NCBI GenBank assembly: GCA_023974075.1
Contig: CM043800.1
Coordinates: 6,098,453 to 6,162,452 of the forward strand
DNA length: 64,000 nucleotides
Direction: 5' to 3'
From: Chaenocephalus aceratus
Taxonomy: Eukaryota > Chordata > Actinopteri > Perciformes > Channichthyidae
A model generated the notes under the pieces. The model was not told where the DNA came from. It made no database searches and was given only the letters and a program-made list of their open reading frames with translations. Position numbers and translations under genes: made by a program. Below, in pieces: positions 33,550 through 42,587 of the stretch. The stretch's first letter is position 1. Each line of letters starts with the position of its first letter.

Positions 33550-34560
33550 CTTCGGTCAGGGGTCGCTATCAAATAGTTGAGGTCTGACAACTTCTTGGAC
33601 ACTGTATAAGGGCCAGAGAACTTGGCCTGAAACGGGGAGCCAACTACAGGCAGCAGTGCTAAAACTGATCCCCAGGACTCAACTCACAAGTTCTGCACGT
33701 CGATCATAGAGGCTTTTCATTTAGTTTGAGTAGACTGTAGCTTTTCTCTTGCCATTTGATTAGCCCGATACAAGCGGTGTTTGAAACCATGGACATAGTC
33801 TATCAAACTTGACGGGGCCTTCTTGGCTTGCCAATCCTCGTGTAGGGTGGCCAACGGGAGGCCCCCTTACATTGTGACCAAAAACCAGGTCATTAGGGCT
33901 AAACCTAAACTCCCCTGTGAAACCTCCCTTGCCGCCAGCATCAACCAGGGTAACCCTTCTTCCCAGTCACCTTCCAACTCCGTACAATATGAACGGAGGA
34001 GAGACTTCAAGGATTGGTGGAACCTCTCAAGTGCTCCCTGGCTCTGAGGATGATAGGCACTTGACTGTGAATGTTTGATATTCAACTGCTGTAACACCTC
34101 GGCAACAACTTTGAAGTGAAGTTAGTCCCCTGATCTGACTGGATGATCTTCGGGAGACCAAAAATAGTTATAAATTGTGTCAGTGCTTTTACAACTGACC
34201 TGGTGGTGATATTCCTAAGGGGATAGGCAGCAGGATAACGTGTAGCCTGACACATGACTGTAAGCAAAAAGTTGTTCCCTGCTTTGGAGCGTGGCAATGG
34301 TCCAACACAATCTACAATCAGATGCTCAAATGGATAACAACAACTGGAATTGGATACAGAGGCGCAGGTTTAATGACCTGATTTGGTTTGCCAGTCAAAC
34401 TGACAAGTGTTGCAAGGTTTAATGAAAGCAGCAATGTCTTTCTTCAGAAGTGGCCAGTAAAAATAACGGCCAACCCGATTATATGTTTTCTTCACACCTA
34501 GATGACTGCAATGCCGTCATGAGCAGTCTGAAGCACAGTGAGTCTTAACTTACTGGGTAA
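33550..34560 (-). pseudogene. Integrase of the Gmr1-like pol
   Basis: Spread over several frames on the minus strand are a zinc-binding region (YFYWPLLKKDI then CNTCQ near 34395-34500), the first catalytic Asp in VDCVGPLPRSKAGN (near 34300), the second in IQSDQGTNF (near 34130), and the Glu in GALERFHQSL (near 34030). Near 33600 comes KFSGPYTVSKKLSDLNYLI, a GPY/F-type motif. Integrase joins the cDNA to host DNA. At least three frameshifts are present. It lies upstream of RT, unlike most Gypsy elements. Confidence 0.85.
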
Positions 34561-35100
34561 CACAACTTGCAAACTTCCTCACCCATAAAACAATCTCCCT
34601 GGGAACCCACTTCTCACCAACAAACCGTCCTGGAGAAATAACCACGGGCTGCACTTCGAACTCCCCATCCGGTAGAACTTGGCTGTACAGAGCCTGCAGG
34701 GTGGGATCGTTCTTTGCTCTTTCCCAAAGTCACTACAAGACAAAAGGCAAAGGAAAGGTAGGCACAGGAAATACAGATTGTTTTTTCTTATCTTTTGTAA
34801 GGTCACAAACAATACGGCTGGCCGCACGTGTTACTGCGCCGCTGGTGCGGGCATCACAGAAGTGGTTTTGGGGAACTTAGGCCCTTCTACCTGGGAGACT
34901 GGAGACTCAGGCCATACCCGATCACCAGCCAGGTCATTTCCCAAGATGATCTGTATGCCTCCCATAGGCAGAGAGGACGCACTCCCATGACCCACTTCCC
35001 CTTGCAGCAGACTGGAGACTAATGTTAGTTTATGCTGTGGAGCAGAGAAGACGGTTAATCCCATCCCCCGCGACCTCAACACTGGAAACCGGTGTCTGTT

Positions 35101-35409
35101 TTAGGAGAGAAAGGTAACACAGAACCAACAATAAACGAGTCCAACGCCCCTGAGTCCCTTAATATCTTTTACCGGTACTTTCTCTTTACTCCCGACCAGT
35201 GAAACAAAACCATCAGACACAAAAGCTTTATAACCAGGGTCTATCTCCTCATGTTCACTGACAAGAGCCTGAATTACCAATTCAGATAAGGAGGACTGAG
35301 TGTGTTTCCGCACAGCCACAATGACATTTTCCCTTTCTACTGCACGTAACGATGCTACAGCCCCAGACGCTTTTGCCGACACAGCCCAGGCCTGGACTTT
35401 CTCTTCCAC
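35101..35409 (-). pseudogene. Aspartic protease region of the Gmr1-like element
   Basis: In the frame shifted relative to the long local frame, the minus strand reads KILRDSGALDSFIVGSVLPF. The DSG active site is at 35156-35148. Retroviral-type proteases use D-S/T-G and act as dimers to mature Gag-Pol. The upstream part (VSDGFVSLVGSKEKVPVKDI) is in the other frame, so a frameshift lies just before the active site. Confidence 0.75.
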
Positions 35410-36592
35410 TCAGGACAATCGTTTCTCCAGTGTCCTTTATTAAAACAGTAATTACAGACACGATTAGGGTCAAACTTACCCCGATCCCACGGTCAATCCT
35501 AGCTGGAAACTTATCTTTTTCTTCTGAAACACCTTTACTGAAGTGAGCCCCCGCACTACTCTCTTTGTATCCCCCATCTCCACGACTACGGCTGTCGCCA
35601 AAAAACACCTTATGGGTCAGAGTAAACTCATCTGCCAGCTTGGCTGCCTCTGAAACTAAGTTTACTTTCTGCTCATTAATGTAGGTAACAACACGGTCAG
35701 GCAAGGTACCTTTGAATTGCTCAAGCAAGATAAGCTCCTGCAGATCTTCCAGAGTTTTTACTTGTGAGGAAACACACCAACGGTTGAAACTAGTGGTTAA
35801 ATCACGAGCAAACTCCATATGTGACTGCTTCTCTTTTCTGAGTAACCTAAAACGCTGTCGATATGCTTCAGGTACCAACTCAAATGCCTGAAGTACAGCA
35901 GCTTTCACCAACTGGTAATTGCTACTGTCTTCAGCAGTCATGGCAGCGAAAGCCTCCTGGGCCTTTCCAGTGAAGACACACTGAAGCAGAAGGGTGCGCT
36001 CAACATCAGACCAGTCTCGTGCCTCAGCTAGACGCTCAAATAACACAAAGAAAATGTCTGGGTCCTTTTCATTGAACCTCGGAACTATCCTCAAATTAAC
36101 AGCAATATCAAATGCTTGATTTGCAGTCTCTGCAGCTCTCCTGGTCTCAGCTGGAAGCTTACCTTCACTCATCAGCTCCAATCTGTAGCGCTCCAAGTCT
36201 AGTTTTTGTCTAACCTGAACTTGGGCGATCTCTGCTTCCTGAAGACGGGCATTTTGTCTCAACTTTTCTATCTCCACATCACGTTCCAAGTGTAGCATTA
36301 GAAGCTCCTTCTGTTCCTTAAATGACAGTCCAACCCCAAGTCCAGACAGGACTGGAGCCACACCTGAAACATTACCTGACTCAATTGACTGTTGGGAGGT
36401 AGGCCCCAGAAAGACAGACAAAATACTTTTTTCCACTAACTGTGCCTTTATTTCTACCAACAACTCCTCTTTATTCAACTTTTTGGGAAGTTCAAGACCG
36501 TAATGGTCAGCCACTCTCAAAAGCTGATCTTTTTTATAAGTACCCAACAAATCCTCATTTGGGGACTCAACAAAATCTTCAATAGAAGCCAT
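35282..36592 (-). pseudogene. Gag of the Gmr1-like element, SCAN-like, frameshifted before its zinc knuckle
   Basis: The frame starts MASIEDFVESPNEDLLGTYK (ATG at 36592), then a charged coiled stretch around residues 95-150. A helical segment follows at about residues 195-330 with FTGKAQEAFAAM, VLQAFELVPEAYRQRF and LILLEQFKGTLP. That pattern is like the SCAN domain, whose origin has been traced to Gag of Gmr1-like elements. After KFPARIDRG the annotated frame is no longer Gag. In another frame the minus strand reads CNYCFNKGHWRNDC (35460-35418), a CCHC knuckle, so a frameshift near 35480 splits it off. Gag builds the particle and binds RNA. Confidence 0.88.
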
Positions 36593-37144
36593 TTAACTGT
36601 TTACCGACCAAGGCAAGGTTTTTCCAGCAGTAACTGATAGTGAAAGACAGTTTTACATATGGAGACCCCACTCCTCTGGCTAACTACCTTACCAAATGCT
36701 TACTGACTCACTCACCCCTAGTCTTCGTGTAGAATTGTGGTAGGATTTTAAGCACAAAAGCCCAGTGACCCGGTTAATTCTCAGCAATTGAAAATCACCT
36801 AGGCAGTCATGGAGTGCACCCGAGCAAATGCTCTAGCCACTTACTACACAAAAATAACAAACAAAAACAAAAAAAGGTTCAATGGAGACAGCTTGTGTCT
36901 CTCATTGCTTATACCTAACAGGAATAAGGGTTCCAAACATTTGACAGCCTTTAACACAAAACAGCAATACCGGAAAACATAGCTTGCCTTGGACAGAAAC
37001 ACAACTGTGAGTAAGACCAGTTATTTAGACAGTAAGATCAACCTGACCTATTTTCCCCTACAAAACTCAGAGTCAACCAACCAGCTGTGTGAACACTCCC
37101 TGACTGAAATAGGTCACCATGTCCTTTATCCAGCACCGGAAGTG

Positions 37145-37162
37145 ATCTCGGACGAGCCCCCA
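37145..37162 (-). other. Primer-binding site resembling the tRNA-Pro type
   Basis: On the minus strand, two bases after the 5' LTR, the sequence is TGGGGGCTCGTCCGAGAT. This differs at one position from the classic tRNA-Pro primer site TGGGGGCTCGTCCGGGAT used by gammaretroviruses. Confidence 0.82.
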
Positions 37163-37164
37163 CT

Positions 37165-37558
37165 TGTTACAACCTTCCAAAGGCTGGAACAAACAGGGAG
37201 GCCACACAGAGTTTAATGCCAAATATATATTTATTTAACAGATTGTTGAAGAACACCTCTGATGTATAATGTGGTAAGAATCAGCCTGTCAGTAGTGTGA
37301 GCAGTGTGTGAGTGTGTGGAAGGGTGTTGTAGCATGTTGGAGGGTGCATCAAACCTAACACAGGCTGTAGGCTGAGGTTGCTCCAGCATGCCAGGATCTG
37401 AATCAGAGAGCTTGATCCTTGCAGCTGGGAAACCTTTATACTTTCTGGTGGCTCCGCCTCTAGATGGGCGGGCACAAACAGGACGACACTCCCAGTACCT
37501 GCCAGAGGACAGCAAGGCAGGGAGCACAGCCAGGCAGAAGGGGGGAGGGGTCGTCACA
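37165..37558 (-). repeat. 5' LTR of the Gmr1-like element
   Basis: Identical to 31296-31689. Followed on the minus strand by the primer-binding site and about 550 bp of leader before gag. Confidence 0.95.
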
Positions 37559-37848
37559 CCACTGAGACCTCCAGAATTCGGCGATTTGTTTCAATACAAA
37601 TCTATCACATTGCTTCTAATGCAGAAACTTCACTTTATGATGCCCTTCTTTAAAGTCTCTCCGAACCCAAATTTGGTCACACCCCCAGATGTAAGAGTAG
37701 AGAAATGAAAAGAATTGCAGCAGCTCAGTTTTTTTTTTTTACAGGTAATTTTATGATACCGTCAACCACAGATACTGGCAAGCCAATCTCAAAATAGAAA
37801 TGTACTTACCCTTGAAGATCTTTTGGTATCCTGTTCGTGATGCCAATT

Positions 37849-38259
37849 TGTAAGGGCAACTTCTGTTGGCAATGGAAATCAGGACTCAGAGAGACACGGG
37901 AGGAGCAGGAATTCTGAATGTCAAACACTGGGATTTATTGAGAGATCCAACGGCCGGGAGAGATTACACAGCATAGTCACACTTTCATGTGGGCAACCTT
38001 GCAATCTCTGAACCATAAGACAAAATACATGGTCTGTATATCCATAAGGCGTGGCCTATTTTCCCGCCTCTGGTAATCAATACCAGACCCTGGAACAAAA
38101 CTGTTTGTATGGCAACTTCTCATGTGCCTATACCCCTCCCCCCACAGGAAAGGCAAAGGACTTTTGACCTGTGTCTTCCTGAGAAATTACTTGAAGGAGA
38201 CAAAGAGAGAAATCACTAAAAGTCTTCCATGCAAGATCTCATTAAATATTTCCTTCACA
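37849..38259 (-). repeat. LTR (5' copy for the older minus-strand element)
   Basis: Direct repeat of 21847-22259. The adjacent inner sequence on the minus strand, TTGGCATCACGAACAGG, is where a primer site should be. Confidence 0.82.
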
Positions 38260-38388
38260 GTTGGCATTACAGTCTTGTCATTTTATTAGCCTTAAAGGTG
38301 GGGTAGGTAAGTTTGAGAAACCGGCTCGAGATACACTTTTTGTTATATTCCATGGAATGCTCTTAACATCCCGATAGCAATGAATATC

Positions 38389-39391
38389 TAAAGGTGACAT
38401 GTCATGCTTTTCCGGTTATTACCCGTCCCCTTGTGTGTTATGAAGGTTTTTATGCATGTAAATGGTGTGCAGAGTCAAAACCCTCAAAGTACACCCTGTA
38501 GCGAGTAAAACTCTAACACAGAGAAGAAACTCCCCAAAACGCCTCGTTGGTGAAACGTCATCATCCATTTGATTCTTCCGGGTACATCAGGACGTCATGT
38601 TGTAACCGGAACGAAATGGACCAATCCGTGGAGCCGTTACGTTAAGTCCGCGGAGCCGTTACGTTAAGCCCTGCTGATTGGTCCAAATTGACCAATCCAC
38701 GGACTTCCTCACACACACACGCAGCTCAGCTGATGTCTCCTCCGGGCTGCTGCTGATAACAGACAGTTGGGATCGCGGCGAAATTCTCTCTGCAGACCCA
38801 TTCTCACAGCGTTTATCAACCTTTTTCTTCTCAATATCAAGCCACACTTATTGTTTTTTTTTTTACTTCGGCTGAGACTGTGTGTGTGCTCAGGGTGAGT
38901 TTGGCTGTGTTTCGCTGTGTATCGCTAAACAAGGAAATCACACCTCCACGGAGCTCAGCGCGATTCACAACGTGAAACAAGCGGACGTTGTGAATCACCC
39001 CGAGCACACACAAAGTCTCAGCCGAAGTAAAAACAATAAGTGTGGCTTGATATTGAGAAGAAAAAGGTTGATAAACGCTGTGAGAATGGGTCTGCAGAGA
39101 GAATTTCGCCGCGATCGCAACTGTATGTTATCAGCAGCAGCCCGGAGGAGACATCAGTTGAGCTGCGTGTGAGGAGTCTGTGGATTGGTCAATCGGAGCA
39201 CACTGGGCTCACAGGGAGGGGGGCAAGAGCTCCAACGAGCCGTTTAGTGGAGAGAGTGAATACACGTAGTTTACAGAGATGCTGTCTGCGAAACATTGTG
39301 AGTTTGGAAAATTGCACAGTATTTTTCTATTGTAATATCCCTCAACAATGGTATTATGATCAGTAGAAAGGACCATGACATGTGACCTTTA
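38389..39391. mobile_element. MITE with TAAAGGTGACATG ends (copy 2)
   Basis: Left end TAAAGGTGACATGTCATG; right end CATGACATGTGACCTTTA. Same family as 6282-7192. It splits the left part of the foldback element. Confidence 0.85.
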
Positions 39392-39646
39392 AGTGCTTTG
39401 ACAAAAAATCCATAACAAAATGTCATCTGTGGAAGCCGTAGTACTGTAAAAAGCATGACCAATCAGCTGAGCCGGCCCGGCTAAAATAACTGGATGGCCT
39501 GTCTGCCTGTCTGCCTTCCAGCTCGTGCACAAATTTATCTCGTGCCGTCATTGGTCATGTGCGCATTCGTGTGTGTTGGAGGAGGGGCTCTGTAAGGAAG
39601 TGGCAGATTTTTTCCGGCTGTGTATTTTCAAATTCTAGCGCACTTG

Positions 39647-41070
39647 TATGGGCTCAGAACAGTCTCATAATACACACATGCACACAGAAGCTTTCAAACT
39701 TGTATTTCCGGATCCATACTTGTGTTTTTCAATGCACACACAAATGTATTCCGTTTCATATACATGTAAATAAAATCCAAATACAGAAAAAAGTTTACAT
39801 ATGTATTTTGATCCTCACATATTAGTTTCCCGTTTAAATCCCCTGAACCTGCAAACACAAACAGCTTTCTGTGCACGGATCGCTTTGCATTCGTGTGTGG
39901 GTTTTTTGAGACTCCCCTGACGGTCAGCCGATTCGTACTTGTAATTTTTTCTATCTATAGCCAATCAGATGTCTCCTTCATTCTAAGCCAATCACATGAG
40001 CGCACCCCCACGAGGGGAAGATTCCTTCATATACGCATTTTGCGCAGTCCGGTCAGCTCACTAAACAGAGGGCGGAGCTTCAGGTGATCATGCAGAGCAG
40101 CGTGTCTCCGTCAGACTCAGCAGCTGATCTGATCTCTCTCTCGCGTCCAGCTATACTTCACTCGCGTTTATGTCCATATCGATCAGATCCAGCTCTCCTG
40201 ATCGGCCTTTATAGAGAGCACCGATCAAACTATTAAGAGTGAATATCGGCCGATAATGACCGGCGGGGCTCCCCCCCCCGTTAACAGGTCACTGTCTAGC
40301 ACTGGCTTCGTAGTGCACTGATCGATTAGGCTAAGCTAACCTGTAGCTGCTCCCTCCACACTCACAACAACTTCATACAGACATAAATAAAGCAGCTGCA
40401 TTCGCCACACAGGAAACACACATTTAAAACGGTTTTGCCTGCCGTTTTTGTGTACACACAAGCATTCATCAATGGTTTGGAAAGTGGCGCTGTACCTTAA
40501 TAATATAAAGGCTTGTATTTGCGTGTATTTCCTGTTCGGAAAGTGGCGCTGTACTGAGAGTGAAGGGTGTCCTGAGATTAGCGCCTGCAGGCAGGCTCCA
40601 TGGAGCTGTCAGCTCCGGACTGCGCAAAATGCGTACATGAAGCGCTACGTCATGAACGCAATAAATCTACCCTCGTGGGGGCACGCTCATGTGATTGGCT
40701 TAGAATTGAGGAGACATCTGATTGGCTATAGATAGAAATAATTACAAGTACGATTGGCTGACCGTCAGGGGAGTCTCAAAAAACCCACACACGAATGCAC
40801 AGCGATCCGTGCACAGAAAGCTGTTTGTGTTTGCAGGTTCAGACGTTTTAAACGGAAAACAAATATGTGAGGATCAAAATACACATGTAAAACTTTTTCT
40901 GTATTTGGATTTTATTTACATGTATATGAAACGGAATACATTTGTGTGTGCATTGAATAACACAAGTGTGGATCCGGAAATACAAGTTTGAATCCTTTTG
41001 CGGATCATGAAATACAAGTGTGAATCCTTCTGTGCGCATGTGTGTATTATGAGACTGTTCTGAGCCCATA
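39647..41070. repeat. Large inverted repeat, arms 39647-40052 and 40615-41070
   Basis: The arms are complementary over about 400 bp with scattered mismatches and a roughly 50-bp insertion in the right arm around 40985-41035. The spacer is 562 bp. Both arms contain the block that reads CACACACGAATGCA(A/C)AG. ORFs in mirrored pairs across the arms are shadows of this structure. Confidence 0.9.
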
Positions 41071-42465
41071 CTCTCGAGCTGGTTTCTCCAAATTACCTAC
41101 CCCACCTTTAAGAAAAAGGCATTTTAAACAGTCATTCAAAAGCAACATAATCTACCTGCATTGCAATTACTCCAAACGTGTAATAACGTGCTTTAACCAG
41201 TAAGAGATGCGGGTTAAAAGCTGTCAAGTTTACAGTGTTAACAAAATAAAATATACTGCTGTTTCTGGTTTAGTTTTGATATTTGTAACACAAAGCGATG
41301 GAAAAACCCACAGCAACACAGAAAAGATGGTCTAGTAGTTAATAAAAAACAATAATATCAAAACAGATTATTACAACTAACTTATTGTGAAATTAAAACA
41401 GAACGGTAAAAGAATAGTTTCCGGTCTATTCTGATGCCCGATCTCTGTAGATAAATAAAGAACTACGATAGATGTGTACTATTTAATGCAGCCAAACCAT
41501 TTATTACAATGCATTCATGTGATGACTTTCAAGAGTAAAGCAAGTACTGCTGAATAAAGTATGATTTTATCTTTTACAAAACGTTTTTTTCATATGGAAT
41601 GCAGTTGGAGGTCACCAATCACAGAGCTGAGTACTGATCACGGGGTTTGTCAAGCTAAGCACATGGGCCCTTTCTCATTTAATCAAATCCCCCTCCTCGA
41701 CTCCTCGACTCCTCGGTCTTCCGGTAGTGACCCGGAAATGAATTTCAGCCCGCCATGTTGAAGGACATCGCATTTCACTAAATGCACTTCGAGGACCGAG
41801 CATCGAGCATCGAGTATCGAGTATCGAGGAGGCTCTCTGGAGGAGCTCTAACCGAGGATACACTGATGGGTCCTCCACGGTCCTCCACGGCTCCTTCGTG
41901 GATGCATTTCCGGCAACAGAGATGTTTCAAAGAGTCGTGACCTACGGCCAGACTTATCTCAGCCAATGACAGCTCTGCATGCATCCCCTGGATATTATTT
42001 TAGTAACTGCTCTCATCGCGACGCGATGTTTCCAGAGAGAACAGCTGTGAGGTCCGTGCAGAAAGCAGAGCAGTGTGTATAATAATATATATATCACTCA
42101 GTATAACAGGCCTACTCTCTTTATTTGCTGTAGTTTAGTAGATATCTACAAACAAAGAGTTCATATTTTTCTAAAACCATTTAGTGCTTCACATAATAAA
42201 ATACACGACGGCTGTTAGGCTGTTAGCTGTCGGTGCGTGTGTGTGGTACAGGTGTGTGTAGATGCAGCGGACAGACAGGTCTCAGTTGGTTTGGTGTCCT
42301 CTGCTTACTTTTAATACTTGGAAATAAAAACTGTTGGCCCGTAATTTATTTTCCTCATTGTAGCGACCAGCGAGGGGGGGGGATATATCCAGTCTCTGAT
42401 AGTGTTATGTTATATGAGAGTGCTCTGTTTGATTCTGAAATTGTATATATATGTATATAAATATA

Positions 42466-42471
<6 letters not shown>

Positions 42472-42497
<26 letters not shown>

Positions 42498-42514
42498 CCT
42501 GTGTGTGTGTGGTC
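42472..42514. repeat. (GT)n microsatellite
   Basis: About 20 GT units, interrupted by one CCT. Confidence 0.93.
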
Positions 42515-42587
42515 CCCGCATCTGTATAGCCTGTTATTGTCTCATTATACTGCACCGTGAATGAATTAAAAGTAAATATATAAGTCG

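Larger units (their letters stand above)
31296..37558 (-). mobile_element. Gmr1-like Ty3/Gypsy retrotransposon with integrase before reverse transcriptase
   Basis: Two identical 394-bp LTRs (31296-31689 and 37165-37558) flank a minus-strand interior, with CCAC target duplications at 31292-31295 and 37559-37562. From 5' to 3' on the minus strand I see gag with a CCHC knuckle, a DSG aspartic protease, an integrase with DDE residues and a GPY-type motif, then reverse transcriptase (YLDD) and RNase H. This copia-like domain order in a Gypsy element is the hallmark of the Gmr1 group of deuterostomes. Its Gag is held to be the source of the SCAN domain, and the Gag here has SCAN-like helices. Frameshifts in gag, protease and integrase make this copy defective. 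It is inserted in the older LTR element. Confidence 0.9.
21847..38259 (-). mobile_element. LTR retroelement of unclassified family, disrupted by nested insertions
   Basis: Two direct repeats of 413 and 411 bp (21847-22259 and 37849-38259) start TGTAAGGG and end CCTTCACA, TG..CA on both strands. Flanks GTTAG and GTTGG resemble a 5-bp target duplication. AATAAATCCC on the minus strand of each LTR suggests minus-strand transcription, so the right copy is the 5' LTR. Next to it the minus strand begins TTGGCATCACGAACAGG, a TGG-type primer site I cannot assign to a tRNA. AAGGGTAAGTAC follows, a plausible splice donor. The 15.6-kb interior holds a Gmr1-like element and nested hATs. No reverse transcriptase belonging to this element was recognised, so it may be non-autonomous or gutted. 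Confidence 0.75.
38291..41112. mobile_element. Foldback element with CTTAAAGGTGGGGTAGGTAA ends
   Basis: The left end 38291-38310 and right end TTACCTACCCCACCTTTAAG (41093-41112) are inverted. GAGAAACC(A/G)GCTCGAGA follows on each side. The inversion resumes from TATGGGCTCAGAACAG at 39647 to 40052, paired with 40615-41070. The left side carries about 1.3 kb extra, including a nested MITE. No coding region was recognised. Confidence 0.85.

Noticed and set aside
39694..41069. Mirror-image frame pairs such as 39559-39825 and 40722-40991
   Set aside because: They arise from the arms of the large inverted repeat and have no recognisable protein features.
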